A DNA stretch of 49,655 bases from a virus, in the IMG/VR virus record IMGVR_UViG_3300024262_000047, positions 1-49,655 of that record, one strand, 5' to 3'. Position 1 is the first letter of the stretch. Every line of letters begins with the position of its first letter. The translations under genes and the position numbers were made by a program. The notes under the pieces are model-generated. The model had not been told where the DNA came from. It saw nothing but the letters and a program-made list of their open reading frames with translations, and searched no databases. This document shows positions 15,043 to 24,270 of this stretch, piece by piece.

Positions 15043-17266
15043 AAAGTTTAAACGTAAAATATTTAAAAGCTTTCATCCCTAAAAATCTTAATTCTTTATT
15101 AATATTGTTCGTACTTAACTCTTCACTTTTAGCCTGTAAGTTACTAAAAGCTGCTTGTATCATAACTTGTTGACTCTTACTTGCAAGGTCTAGCAAGTTT
15201 TCTTTTTCATCCTCATCTTCTATCTGTTGGTAACTACCCTGTAGTTCCTGTATCTTAAGATATTTTTCTAAAAAGTCTCTTCCACCCCATGTGAATTCGG
15301 GTGACTGCATCATATTTACAATTCCACTATCTCTTAAATCTTTTAGAAAAGTAAAAACGTAATTATCTTTATCCGCATTAATTATCGGTAATAACGGTTT
15401 CATGTCGTCAATAAAACCTTCATTAATTGCGTCGATTTCTTCAGTAGAATCGTTATTTTCTAAATCGTTAGGAATTTCAACATCGTCAAAGGACTCCATA
15501 TTTTTTGGACCTAAAGGTGGGTCAAGTAGAAATCTACGGTTCACCCATTCCCTTAATTCATTCTCAACAAAAAATTCAGGGACTGCCTCATCGTCAGGTT
15601 TTAACGACGCGACTTCTGAAATATGATAAGCAAATTTTAATTTACTTTCATCATTCATTAAATTCATTAACCCATCACCTATAAAGAATATTTTACTAAA
15701 TGGGTCTATTGGGTTAATGTCACCCTCAGCAAAACTAAATAGTCTCATAATCGCTTTCGCCCACCATGACTTATAAGACGGAGTCTCTTTTAGAGTCGGA
15801 CCTAAAATTTTATTAAGTGCCCTAACACCTGAGCTAAACATTCCAGCAACTGCAATTTGAGGGATAAACCAAGGCATTAAACGAATAAAAGCTTTAAACC
15901 CACCTTCACCGATATTTTTCGCCAATCTTTTATTTTTGGCAGCTCCGACAATACTTCTTAATTGACCAAAAGTAATCGGTCCTTGGGAACTACAGAATTT
16001 TTTGGAGTCACAGATGTTTTTTATCACTTTACTCGAAGGTTTTACTATTTTATCACCATCGTCTTCTAAAATATTTATTACGGATTCATCCATTTCACCT
16101 GGTAAGTCGATTAAACCTTTTTCTTTCATAATTTTAGAAACTCGGTCCCCATATAAATCAACCACTCTTTTTAGAAATAAATCAGGATTCTTTCTGATAT
16201 ATTGAAGTATATCAAACCTTATATTTTTAGAGTACTTACCAAATAAGTCAGCTATTTTATCATCTTTACGAGGTGAACCCTTCTTATGTAATAAGTTTTT
16301 TATTTGTTGATTAGTTACTTTAGGGAATCTAATTTGTTTACAGACCCCACCAACTTTGTCTTGGGGTATTGAAATACTAGATTTACCCTTTCCACTTTTG
16401 AAATTATCAATAACTAAATCTATTAAACTATCGGTGTCAGTCACACAATATGAAATGTGGTCATCGTTTAAGATAGAAAAAATCCACTTAAGTGATTCTG
16501 ATGGATTCTCACCCACAACAAAAGAGGTTTTCATCATTAGACTTTTATACACATTAAACTCATCACCCCTACTCATCAAATCAATAGGTCTTTTTAAGTC
16601 ATCCACTTCATATCCATCTTCAATTAACTCTATTTTTGCCGCTTGAAATCCGCTAGAGAGTGAACCTAAGTCAAACCTTTCCCCTGGTTGGGTTAATTTG
16701 ACTGAGTAGTACTCATCACCTATTTTAATGTCTTCTTTCCTTTGTGATATAATAGGTTTACCTCCTGTGAGACCGGCTAATAGACCTTCATAATTAAATC
16801 CTCTTCCGTCTTTATCTTTTTTAAAGGATAAGAAGTATTCGTAAAACCTAATTTTATCGACTAATCTTTTTAATGTGTTTTCTAAATCAATATCATCATT
16901 TATATTAAAAAACGGGATATCTTCACTATAAAGTATTTTCTTAATTACCTCACTTGATGACATTTTTGTTTTTGGAATAGGTCCTAAGGTTGACATAATC
17001 TTACTTAATGTTGTCGGGGAAGCGTTAACTTGTTCTTTAATTACGTCTGACATCTCTTTAATCCATACATCCTCATCTCCAATTAAATTTAAATTACTCC
17101 CATTATCCCATTGCACATAGTATAACGGCTCTTTACTCCATGGGTCGGTACCAATACCTACTACAGTCCCTTTAGTACCCACAGTGACGGGAGAATAGGG
17201 GTCACCCATAACAATTAGAATAACTCTATCCCTTACTTTTAATTTTGGATTTATTTCCATACTCAT
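15041..17266 (-). CDS. Large virion-associated protein, 741 aa
   Basis: Residues 8-65 look like an SH3/KOW-type small beta barrel (VRDRVILIVMGDPYSP, GTKGTVVGIGTDPW, PLYYVQWDNGS). It is followed by MSDVIKEQVNAS, an I-K-E/Q site like those closing the tags of other proteins here, but near residue 78 instead of 25. The middle is helical. Residues about 465-545 include hydrophobic, Trp-rich segments (FIRLMPWFIPQIAVAGMFSSG) that may be membrane-active. A late-type motif lies 16 nt upstream. No enzyme motif found; probably a structural or ejected protein. Confidence 0.8.
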   Translation of the reverse strand: MSMEINPKLKVRDRVILIVMGDPYSPVTVGTKGTVVGIGTDPWSKEPLYYVQWDNGSNLNLIGDEDVWIKEMSDVIKEQVNASPTTLSKIMSTLGPIPKTKMSSSEVIKKILYSEDIPFFNINDDIDLENTLKRLVDKIRFYEYFLSFKKDKDGRGFNYEGLLAGLTGGKPIISQRKEDIKIGDEYYSVKLTQPGERFDLGSLSSGFQAAKIELIEDGYEVDDLKRPIDLMSRGDEFNVYKSLMMKTSFVVGENPSESLKWIFSILNDDHISYCVTDTDSLIDLVIDNFKSGKGKSSISIPQDKVGGVCKQIRFPKVTNQQIKNLLHKKGSPRKDDKIADLFGKYSKNIRFDILQYIRKNPDLFLKRVVDLYGDRVSKIMKEKGLIDLPGEMDESVINILEDDGDKIVKPSSKVIKNICDSKKFCSSQGPITFGQLRSIVGAAKNKRLAKNIGEGGFKAFIRLMPWFIPQIAVAGMFSSGVRALNKILGPTLKETPSYKSWWAKAIMRLFSFAEGDINPIDPFSKIFFIGDGLMNLMNDESKLKFAYHISEVASLKPDDEAVPEFFVENELREWVNRRFLLDPPLGPKNMESFDDVEIPNDLENNDSTEEIDAINEGFIDDMKPLLPIINADKDNYVFTFLKDLRDSGIVNMMQSPEFTWGGRDFLEKYLKIQELQGSYQQIEDEDEKENLLDLASKSQQVMIQAAFSNLQAKSEELSTNNINKELRFLGMKAFKYFTFKL

Positions 17267-17282
17267 AAAAATGCCTTTAATG

Positions 17283-17290
17283 ATAAATAT
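17283..17290 (-). promoter_or_regulatory. Late-type promoter motif ATATTTAT
   Basis: Leftward ATATTTAT, 16 nt before the start at 17266. Confidence 0.45.
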
Positions 17291-17338
17291 ACAGAAGACA
17301 ATTATAATTACTGTTATATTTATTTGTATAATATAATT

Positions 17339-17977
17339 ATGAAGGTAGTTTTAACAGAGTCCCAATTTAATAACCTACTTAAAGAACAATTTACAGATAA
17401 AGTGAATAAATCTTTAAGTAATATGAGTCAATTCTCAAATAAAGTAATTAAAGACGCCGCATCACAACTTAAGTTTGATTTTAGATTTTTAGTTAGTTAT
17501 GGTGCAGGTATCGGGGCAATACTACAATCCGTATTTGAGTACTTACAAGGTAACTTTACAGGTTTAAATGACACTCAAATAGCTGGATTAACAGTTATGG
17601 CTGTCGGTGTTGTGTTTTTTGAGAATAAAGACTTAAAAGAACAGATACAAAAAATTAATGATATGGGTTTAGGTTCGGAACTAAACAAAGTTATTAGTTT
17701 TACTGAGAAATTAAAAGATAAGTTTTCATATCTTTTAAAACTTTTAGGATTGTCAATCCAAAGGACCTCAAACATTATTTCGTATAGTTTTTTAATACCC
17801 TTACTTACTATAGTAATTGATTTGGTAACAAAACATGGTGTAGATTCTAGTCAATATAGTATGTTTATAGAGTCTTTACTTACTTCAGGTTTTATCGCAA
17901 TAAGTGGGGTGTCGTTAAGGGATGTCTTAGTTAGGGCTGGTGAAATGATAGAAAATAAGGGTATCAATCAAACGTAA
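17339..17977 (+). CDS. Tagged multi-TM protein, 212 aa
   Basis: Begins with the canonical tag MKVVLTESQFNNLLKEQ (L-K-E/Q); the ATG at 17339 is preferred over an upstream TTG because of this. Four hydrophobic segments follow (about 45-65, 75-95, 145-165, 178-198), split by an amphipathic Lys-rich stretch. A late-type ATATTTAT lies 15 nt upstream, although the gene is on the + strand, so the late signal follows the tag rather than the strand. Its 3' end overlaps the converging SAP-domain gene by 14 nt. Probably a capsid-packaged membrane protein. Confidence 0.75.
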   Translation: MKVVLTESQFNNLLKEQFTDKVNKSLSNMSQFSNKVIKDAASQLKFDFRFLVSYGAGIGAILQSVFEYLQGNFTGLNDTQIAGLTVMAVGVVFFENKDLKEQIQKINDMGLGSELNKVISFTEKLKDKFSYLLKLLGLSIQRTSNIISYSFLIPLLTIVIDLVTKHGVDSSQYSMFIESLLTSGFIAISGVSLRDVLVRAGEMIENKGINQT

Positions 17978-18272
17978 AATCTTTATTTACCATATAATAG
18001 AATACACCCATCGACCAGTACATATTTTTTACTCCTCCCTTCTCCCTCTCTTTTCCAATTCTTTGTGATTTATCCTTTTCTCCACATTTAACCCCAACAA
18101 TTTTTTTATCTTTAGGTAAGTCAATATTTTTATGAGTATTAACTACGATAGGTTCTGGACTATCAAAATCATTAAGGATTTTGATTAATTTATTTTTATT
18201 ACCTCCGTATGGAAGGTTACGTTTCTTACAATAATTTTTAAGTTCGACCAAAGATAGTTTTTCGTATTCCAT
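17964..18272 (-). CDS. SAP-domain protein, 102 aa
   Basis: Residues 1-38 (LSLVELKNYCKKRNLPYGGNK followed by LIKILNDF) match the SAP helix-turn-helix, a small DNA-binding motif. The rest is Lys/Gly-rich with a terminal MYWSMGVFYYMVNKDFTFD. It lies in the leftward run below 18296-18670 and may be a DNA-associated virion or early protein. No catalytic domain. Confidence 0.75.
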   Translation of the reverse strand: MEYEKLSLVELKNYCKKRNLPYGGNKNKLIKILNDFDSPEPIVVNTHKNIDLPKDKKIVGVKCGEKDKSQRIGKEREKGGVKNMYWSMGVFYYMVNKDFTFD

Positions 18273-18295
18273 AGGTCTAATTTAATGACTTAATG

Positions 18296-18670
18296 TCACA
18301 ATTCCAAATCCTGTCTCAACTTTTCGATATCCATTTTTAACTTTTCATCTCTATCTATAGAATCTATCGCTGTCTCAAACTCTTTTTCTTTTTTATTACC
18401 AAAACTATAATCCCCACCAGTGGAGTATGCTTTATTATGGGAACCAGCAGTAGTTAATCCTTTTTCAATTCTTATTAGTCTTTTATGTATCTCTTTCAGA
18501 GATTTTTCTACGTCTGACCAATCATTTACTGATTGTAAAATTATAGTATCAGATAAAAATTCAGGTAAATCGTAATCTACAACGTCAGACTGGCTACCAT
18601 AGAGTCCTTGTTCATTAATAACTCTATTGATAACTTTATTTAGTTGATTCTCGGTTAATTTAATTTTCAT
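18296..18670 (-). CDS. Tagged virion protein, 124 aa
   Basis: The clearest tag of the set: MKIKLTENQLNKVINRVINEQ, ending I-N-E/Q at residue 20-21. The remainder is an acidic region and a C-terminal coiled coil (SLKEIHKRLIRIEKGL, later EKLRQDLEL). If the tag is removed the mature protein would start QGLYGSQ. A late-type motif lies 9 nt before the ATG. Function beyond probable packaging is unknown. Confidence 0.8.
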   Translation of the reverse strand: MKIKLTENQLNKVINRVINEQGLYGSQSDVVDYDLPEFLSDTIILQSVNDWSDVEKSLKEIHKRLIRIEKGLTTAGSHNKAYSTGGDYSFGNKKEKEFETAIDSIDRDEKLKMDIEKLRQDLEL

Positions 18671-18679
18671 CTTTTTATT

Positions 18680-18687
18680 ATAAATAT
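18680..18687 (-). promoter_or_regulatory. Late-type promoter motif ATATTTAT
   Basis: Leftward ATATTTAT, 9 nt before the start at 18670. Confidence 0.5.
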
Positions 18688-18700
18688 GTTCAATTCTATT

Positions 18701-19558
18701 CTAAATTAATTTATTACCGTACTTTTCGTAATATTTTTGAATAAGGAATTGTGTTAGCTCCTCAACATCCGCTTTATTTAGATTGTGATTACTTTTGTTT
18801 CTTTCGAACCAATCTTTTATTGTTTTTTCTATAGGTTCTTTCCTTAATTTATTAACTCTCTTAAATCCTTTTAATTCTGCAGGTATCTCATGAGGTTGTT
18901 TGTAGTATTCCTTATCATTTGGTCTTTCATCCTCCCTATCAACATATGGGTCCATTTCACTTTTAGGTCTCTTCCATGCTTCTTGATATATATGTTCAAT
19001 TTCATGGGCTACAATATCATTTAACTCACCAATAATGTTGTACAATGAATTAGGTAGAGAAGAAGGGTTAATAACTATAATTATTTCTATAGTATATCCG
19101 TCATCTACAGTTCTACCCACAATAGTATAATCCTGATTAAGTGAAGGGTCTAAGTCATAATTAAATTCAATACTGAACCTCGGTATATTTTTAAACTCAT
19201 ATTCGAATTCTTCCCCGTCACTTAACTCTTCAGGTAAGTAATGAGTCCTAGTGTCTTTAGACTTAATTATATTCACTAAACTCCTAACAATACCCCTTAT
19301 AGGTCCATCAGTAAACTTACTCTCAACGACCAAACCTTCAAGAATTACCGTTCCCCTTTCCTTAAGGTGTTCTTTTATCTCAAATACCAATTCTTCAACA
19401 ATCCTATTTGGATTTTCATCTTCATAGAATCCTGTTTTAATCCTAAAGTAGTTTTTACTTACTAATGATTCTGCGTATGGTATATTGTTTGTCTTTACGA
19501 CAACCATTTCCATAATACCGTCATAATAATCTTTAAATTCGTCACTCATCATATTCAA
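18701..19558 (-). CDS. Putative zinc metallopeptidase, 285 aa
   Basis: A zincin-type motif NDIVAHEIEHIYQEAW lies near residues 182-197, with an acidic/Pro stretch (PYVDREDERP) and a KQPHEIPAEL segment downstream that could supply the third ligand. The N-terminal half is beta-rich. No tag and no signal peptide. Its start overlaps the 3' end of 19542-20042 by 17 nt, so the two are co-translated in the operon that starts with the amidase region. Substrate unknown; a virion maturation or cell-entry role is possible. Confidence 0.75.
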   Translation of the reverse strand: MNMMSDEFKDYYDGIMEMVVVKTNNIPYAESLVSKNYFRIKTGFYEDENPNRIVEELVFEIKEHLKERGTVILEGLVVESKFTDGPIRGIVRSLVNIIKSKDTRTHYLPEELSDGEEFEYEFKNIPRFSIEFNYDLDPSLNQDYTIVGRTVDDGYTIEIIIVINPSSLPNSLYNIIGELNDIVAHEIEHIYQEAWKRPKSEMDPYVDREDERPNDKEYYKQPHEIPAELKGFKRVNKLRKEPIEKTIKDWFERNKSNHNLNKADVEELTQFLIQKYYEKYGNKLI

Positions 19559-20042
19559 ATATTATACTATCGATTCTTAATTCATAGTCATCCATACCAA
19601 TTAATACAGCAATTTTTTTAAATTCTTCATCCCATACACCCATACTAGATTTTAATTGTTTTTCAAATACTGTTTTAAGTTCTTGAGTATCAGGATTATT
19701 AAAAAACTCTTTCCATAATTTTACATCATCTTTTCCCATCAATATTAAATTTTTGAAAATAATGTCACATGTTAGTGCTTTATATAGCTCACCTTGAATA
19801 TCAATTACTGAGAATTTTTTTGGTACAAATTTTATTTCCCCCTTTATAGGTGAGTTAGTAGAAAACATATAAACTTTATCAGTATTAAGAGGTTTAAAAC
19901 GAGAAAAATAATCTAATCTGTTTTTAAAACTCGACGCATCACTCTTTAAACCATTAATGATTTCATCCCGATTTTTAATTACATTGTCGGCGTAATAACC
20001 ATCTGGTTTATTATAAAGATATTTTGGTATTTCAACTTCCAT
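19542..20042 (-). CDS. Unknown protein, 166 aa
   Basis: Alpha/beta soluble protein with no recognised motif (starts MEVEIPKYLYNKPDGYYADN). It overlaps the metallopeptidase gene by 17 nt, so the pair may function together. A late-type motif lies 5 nt before the ATG. Confidence 0.75.
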   Translation of the reverse strand: MEVEIPKYLYNKPDGYYADNVIKNRDEIINGLKSDASSFKNRLDYFSRFKPLNTDKVYMFSTNSPIKGEIKFVPKKFSVIDIQGELYKALTCDIIFKNLILMGKDDVKLWKEFFNNPDTQELKTVFEKQLKSSMGVWDEEFKKIAVLIGMDDYELRIDSIIFEYDE

Positions 20043-20047
20043 AACTT

Positions 20048-20055
20048 ATAAATAT
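20048..20055 (-). promoter_or_regulatory. Late-type promoter motif ATATTTAT
   Basis: Leftward ATATTTAT, 5 nt before the ATG at 20042, right after the amidase stop. Confidence 0.5.
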
Positions 20056-20900
20056 TATAAACTTTGTAACATTTCAATTAATTTTGGGTGAGGGTATATG
20101 TCAAACTTATCTTTTCTAAAATTTGTATGTGACCATATACCTCCCCCTCCTTCATTCGCTAATTGTTGATATTCAAAGGGATTCCATTTATTTCTTTTCG
20201 AGTCTGCATATAACCGAAAGGCGTAATTTGTATTTCTACCTAACACCCCATCTTCACTAAGGGGTTTACCGTTCATACCGATATAACCTTTACTGTTTAA
20301 GAATATTTGTTGTTCAATAACACTTTTATTCTGAATTGATGTGTCATAATCTTCAAATAATTCATTTATACCCTTACAGACATCTATATGATATTTTTCT
20401 GAACATAACTCTATAACATATTTTAGTGACTCAATTTGTTTATCAGTGTAATTATGATAATACCTGTAACCTCTCCAATTCTTTCCTAAATCTATAACGT
20501 CTTCTTCAGGTACTTTTGATTGGACGTATGTGAAGTACTCACCCTTTTGTGTTTTTGTTAATGGACCGTAATTACATATTTCAATTCCGATTGATTGTTT
20601 ATTTAAGTCGGAGTTATTGGTATTTTTGGTCCCTAAATGGTGTGCCCAGTATTTTAAATCTAACGCCTCCACCATTACACCATCCCAAGTAAAATCTTGA
20701 GAGGATAAAGATTTTCCACCAATAACATAATGTGTTGCAACCCTCAAAGATTTCCCTCCCTTAGTTTTATCTCTATCCCACGAAGACACTACCCAATCAG
20801 GTCTATGACTTCCCGCTGTGTGATGTAATATTATAGATTTCTTATTAGTCTCTTCGGGAAAGTATTCATCATCTGGTAGATGTAATTTCTTTATTTCCAT
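20055..20900 (-). CDS. N-acetylmuramoyl-L-alanine amidase (endolysin)
   Basis: A 281-aa amidase_2-fold enzyme that cuts the bond between N-acetylmuramic acid and the peptide stem. Zinc-site residues are visible in SIILHHTAGSHRPDWV (His26/His27) and the later YWAHHLGTKN and SIGIEICNYGPL segments. The C-terminal part (GVLGRNTNYAFRLY, then GIWSHTNFRKDKFDIYPHP) resembles the tail of Bacteroidota phage amidases, where the final motif is often 'THTxxRKDKxDxxPxP'. No signal peptide, so it would need the holin to reach the wall. A late-type motif lies 16 nt upstream. Confidence 0.92.
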   Translation of the reverse strand: MEIKKLHLPDDEYFPEETNKKSIILHHTAGSHRPDWVVSSWDRDKTKGGKSLRVATHYVIGGKSLSSQDFTWDGVMVEALDLKYWAHHLGTKNTNNSDLNKQSIGIEICNYGPLTKTQKGEYFTYVQSKVPEEDVIDLGKNWRGYRYYHNYTDKQIESLKYVIELCSEKYHIDVCKGINELFEDYDTSIQNKSVIEQQIFLNSKGYIGMNGKPLSEDGVLGRNTNYAFRLYADSKRNKWNPFEYQQLANEGGGGIWSHTNFRKDKFDIYPHPKLIEMLQSL

Positions 20901-20916
20901 ACTTATATTATATTAT

Positions 20917-20924
20917 ATAAATAT
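20917..20924 (-). promoter_or_regulatory. Late-type promoter motif ATATTTAT
   Basis: Leftward ATATTTAT 16 nt before the amidase ATG; it abuts the ATG of the divergent nuclease gene. Confidence 0.45.
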
Positions 20925-21510
20925 GAGAAATATAAATTTAACATTATTATCTTTTGTTTTTGTAAATATATTATTGTCACAACCTAATGTTGGTATTGAC
21001 ACTGATATATTTTCGGTTAGGTACTCTTCTAAGTTGGAGCAACCGTTGTGTTTAACTTATACAGTATTATGTCCTAACGGTGACGCTTCTAGGTCGGGTT
21101 TAGATTTTAGGTTATACGAAGGAGTACATACTTCGGATAATGAAGATTACAAAAATAATGAGTGGGATAAAGGTCACTTAGCACCTGCAGCCGCTTTTAA
21201 TTGTGATAGAGATATGTTAAAAGAGACTTTCACATATATTAATTGTGTTTTACAACATGAAGGATTAAATCGTGGTCCATGGAAAGAGTTAGAAAAATTT
21301 GAAAGGAATTTAGCTAAAATATACAATGAAGTTTATGTGACAGTAGAATGTCACTTTTCGGAAAACTCAATAGCATTACCTACAGGAGCAACTGTACCTG
21401 ATGGATTTACGAAGACAATAAAATGGGAAAATAAAGAAGAGAGTTTTTACTTCCCCAACGAAGACGTAAAAGGTATTAATTGGATAGAATTTAGAGTTGT
21501 AAACAAATAA
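20923..21510 (+). CDS. Secreted non-specific DNA/RNA endonuclease
   Basis: 195 aa with a signal peptide (residues 1-19, ending ILLSQ). The His-Me finger active site of the NUC1/Serratia nuclease family appears as EWDKGHLAPAAAF (Lys replaces the usual Arg of DRGH), followed by YINCVLQHEGLNRGPWKELE with the metal-binding Asn in LNRGxW. These enzymes degrade DNA and RNA without sequence preference. With the signal peptide it would act in the periplasm or outside, for example against incoming or released DNA. Start chosen at the ATG directly before the signal peptide; the leader is very short. Confidence 0.88.
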   Translation: MRNINLTLLSFVFVNILLSQPNVGIDTDIFSVRYSSKLEQPLCLTYTVLCPNGDASRSGLDFRLYEGVHTSDNEDYKNNEWDKGHLAPAAAFNCDRDMLKETFTYINCVLQHEGLNRGPWKELEKFERNLAKIYNEVYVTVECHFSENSIALPTGATVPDGFTKTIKWENKEESFYFPNEDVKGINWIEFRVVNK

Positions 21511-21597
21511 ATTTACCAACCCCCTTGAAAATTCACATAAAAGTTATTACACTTAATGGTACATCAATAAAATTAAAATAAATTATATTAATTAAAA

Positions 21598-23463
21598 ATG
21601 GGAAAAGTCATTGGAATCGATTTGGGGACTACTAATTCATGTGTCTCAGTTGTTGAAGCTGGAACACCAATCGTTATTGTTAATTCAGAGGGTAAAAGAA
21701 CTACCCCTTCTATCGTATCATTTAAGGATGGTGAAAGAGTAGTGGGAGATGCCGCTAAACGACAATCAATCACAAATCCAAAAAATACGATTTATTCGGT
21801 AAAACGTTTTATAGGTAGTAACTATAAGGAAGTATCAAAAGAGGCTAAAAAAATGCCATATAAAGTCACTAAAGGTAAAAATGATAATATCTTTATTAAC
21901 GTTAATGATAAAAATTATATACCTCAGGAAATTTCAGCAATTGTCTTACAAAACCTTAAAAAGACCGCTGAAGAATATTTAGGGGAGAAAGTAACACAAG
22001 CGGTAATTACAGTACCAGCATATTTTAACGATTCACAAAGAAACGCAACAAAAGAAGCAGGTGAAATCGCGGGATTAGAAGTATTAAGGATTATTAATGA
22101 ACCCACAGCAGCAGCTCTTGCATATGGTTTAGATAAAGAAGGCGATAAAAAAGTTGCGGTATATGACTTAGGGGGTGGAACGTTTGACGTTTCTATATTA
22201 GATATGGGAGATGGAGTATTTGAGGTTCTCTCAACTAATGGAGATACTCATCTTGGTGGTGATAATTTTGACGAGGTTTTAATTGAGTGGATGATTAATA
22301 AATTTAAAGAGGATACAGGTATTGACGTATCATCCGATTCTATGGCAATTCAAAGACTACGAGATTCGGCAGAAAAAGCTAAAATTGAACTTTCTTCATC
22401 TAGTAATACTGAAATTAATCTACCCTACCTATCTGCAGGTTCTGAAGGTCCAAAACATTTTGTAACTAAATTATCTCGTTCAGAATTTGAACGTATGGTG
22501 GAAGATTTAGTTAATCGTACGATTTCACCCTGTCGTAAAGCAGTTAAAGATTCAGGTTTAAGTATCAACGACATTGATGAGGTTATATTAGTGGGAGGTT
22601 CTACCAGAATACCTTGTATTCAACAGGCAGTTGAGAAATACTTTAAGAAAACTCCCTCAAAAGGAGTTAATCCTGATGAGGTAGTCGCCATGGGAGCATC
22701 AATTCAAGGAGGCGTATTAGCCGGAGATGTAAATGATGTATTATTATTAGATGTTACACCTCTTTCATTAGGAATTGAAACTATGGGAGGTGTTATGACT
22801 ATACTAATCGAGGCTAATACGACCATACCTACCTCTAAGTCTCAAGTATTCTCTACTGCGTCTGATAATCAACCATCTGTTGATATTCACGTATTACAAG
22901 GAGAAAGACCGATGGCAAATGATAATAGAACTTTGGGTAGGTTTCAGTTGACCGACTTACCTCCCTCACCAAGGGGAGTACCTCAGATTGAAGTTACTTT
23001 TGATATAGATTCTGATGGTATAATAAATGTAACTGCCAAAGATAAAGCAACAGATAAAGTACAAAACATTCGTATTGAATCAGGTAATGGTCTTACCGAT
23101 GACGATATTGAAAGAATGAAACGTGAAGCTTCTGAAAATGAAGATTTAGATAATCAGAAGAAAAAAGAAATTGATAAATTAAATGAGGTTGACGGTATGA
23201 TTTTTCAAACCGAAAAACAAATTAAGGAGTTTGACGATAAATTAAGTGAGGAAGATAAAACATTACTAAACGAGAATTTATCATCATTAAAATTTTCTTA
23301 TGAAAATAAAGATGTTAAGGGTATGGATGATAACTTAACATCAATTAATGAACTGTGGGCGTCAATAACTACTAAAATGTATAACAATACTGAGTCGGAA
23401 GAAAAAAATACAGACGTTAATGATGTTGAGGTCAATGATGTTGAGTTTGAAGAAGTTAAATAA
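21598..23463 (+). CDS. dnaK: Chaperone DnaK (Hsp70)
   Basis: 621 aa, full length (bacterial DnaK is about 640). The three Hsp70 signatures are present: [12 protein letters not shown] at 6, [14 protein letters not shown] near 190 and [17 protein letters not shown] near 330, plus [12 protein letters not shown]. The substrate-binding domain ([35 protein letters not shown]) and helical lid are intact, and the C-terminus ends in EVEFEEVK. Intact motifs argue for a working ATP-dependent chaperone. It is followed 18 nt later by an FKBP gene. No GrpE or J-domain protein was seen, so host partners would be needed. Confidence 0.97.
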   Translation: MGKVIGIDLGTTNSCVSVVEAGTPIVIVNSEGKRTTPSIVSFKDGERVVGDAAKRQSITNPKNTIYSVKRFIGSNYKEVSKEAKKMPYKVTKGKNDNIFINVNDKNYIPQEISAIVLQNLKKTAEEYLGEKVTQAVITVPAYFNDSQRNATKEAGEIAGLEVLRIINEPTAAALAYGLDKEGDKKVAVYDLGGGTFDVSILDMGDGVFEVLSTNGDTHLGGDNFDEVLIEWMINKFKEDTGIDVSSDSMAIQRLRDSAEKAKIELSSSSNTEINLPYLSAGSEGPKHFVTKLSRSEFERMVEDLVNRTISPCRKAVKDSGLSINDIDEVILVGGSTRIPCIQQAVEKYFKKTPSKGVNPDEVVAMGASIQGGVLAGDVNDVLLLDVTPLSLGIETMGGVMTILIEANTTIPTSKSQVFSTASDNQPSVDIHVLQGERPMANDNRTLGRFQLTDLPPSPRGVPQIEVTFDIDSDGIINVTAKDKATDKVQNIRIESGNGLTDDDIERMKREASENEDLDNQKKKEIDKLNEVDGMIFQTEKQIKEFDDKLSEEDKTLLNENLSSLKFSYENKDVKGMDDNLTSINELWASITTKMYNNTESEEKNTDVNDVEVNDVEFEEVK

Positions 23464-23481
23464 TATATAAAACTAAATAAA

Positions 23482-23910
23482 ATGAAAGTTAAAAACGGGG
23501 ACAGTGTCAAAGTCCATTATATCGGCACTTTAAAAGATGGTAATGAGTTTGATAACTCATATAAAAGAGGTTCAACGCTGGACTTCAAAGTTGGTAGTGG
23601 TCAAATGATTAAAGGATTTGATGACGCAGTTACTGAGATGGAAGTTGGAGGTAAAAAGTCAGTCACTTTGGCTCCAGAGCAAGCTTATGGTCCTCGTAGA
23701 GAGGAAGCTATTACTGCAATTTCTAAAGAGAACTTTCCACCGGAGTTTGAACCTAAAGAAGGTGAGATGGTACAAGGTTCCACAGAAAATGGTCAACCAA
23801 TTACTGCATTAATAGTAGAAGTTCAAGACGCTGATATCATTTTAGATATGAATCACCCTTTAGCCGGTGAAGAGTTGACGTTCAATATCGAGTTAGTTGA
23901 AATTTCTTAA
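23482..23910 (+). CDS. FKBP-type peptidyl-prolyl isomerase, SlyD-like
   Basis: 142 aa. FKBP core at both ends (VKVHYIGTLKDGNEFDNSY, LDFKVGSGQMIKGFDDAV, and the terminal LTFNIELVEIS), with an inserted flap domain in the middle (about residues 70-125, PREEAITAISKENFP to DMNHPLAGE), the arrangement of SlyD/FkpA-like chaperone-isomerases. The metal-binding His-rich tail of SlyD is absent. Cytoplasmic. Directly downstream of dnaK and probably co-transcribed, which suggests a phage protein-folding unit. Confidence 0.93.
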   Translation: MKVKNGDSVKVHYIGTLKDGNEFDNSYKRGSTLDFKVGSGQMIKGFDDAVTEMEVGGKKSVTLAPEQAYGPRREEAITAISKENFPPEFEPKEGEMVQGSTENGQPITALIVEVQDADIILDMNHPLAGEELTFNIELVEIS

Positions 23911-23969
23911 TTAGGTTTTTTAAAAAATTAAACCTATATTTACCATAAAGGTTTTAATTTATATTAAAA

Positions 23970-24182
23970 ATGAGTAAAGTTAGTTACGACGATTTTTTAG
24001 AGGACGACCCGTTTTTTACACCATGTATTCATTGTGGATGTCTTGACTTCACTATGGATTGGGAAGATAAAATTTACAAGTGTAATGATTGTAATAGTAT
24101 CATCGATAGTAAGTCAACTGGAGGTATCAAACGTAAAAAAACCAAGGATAAGGTTAGGAAGTTTAAGGATTACGAAGTATAG
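23970..24182 (+). CDS. Zinc-ribbon protein, 70 aa
   Basis: Two CxxC pairs (CIHCGCLDF and CNDCNSII) spaced 18 residues apart form a classical zinc ribbon, followed by a Lys-rich tail (KRKKTKDKVRKF) that could bind nucleic acid. It follows the FKBP gene. A long perfect hairpin closes the transcript. A regulator or replication accessory role is possible but not shown. Confidence 0.75.
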   Translation: MSKVSYDDFLEDDPFFTPCIHCGCLDFTMDWEDKIYKCNDCNSIIDSKSTGGIKRKKTKDKVRKFKDYEV

Positions 24183-24188
24183 TGTTAC

Positions 24189-24224
24189 AGTAAAATAAAG
24201 ATTACTATTAGTCTTTATTTTACT
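24189..24224 (+). terminator. Perfect 13-bp hairpin, probable bidirectional terminator
   Basis: AGTAAAATAAAGA and its exact complement TCTTTATTTTACT separated by 10 nt. AT-rich, no separate T run. Confidence 0.6.
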
Positions 24225-24270
24225 ACGCTTAAGAGTTTTATGTTATTAATAATCTATATATAAAGTAAAT

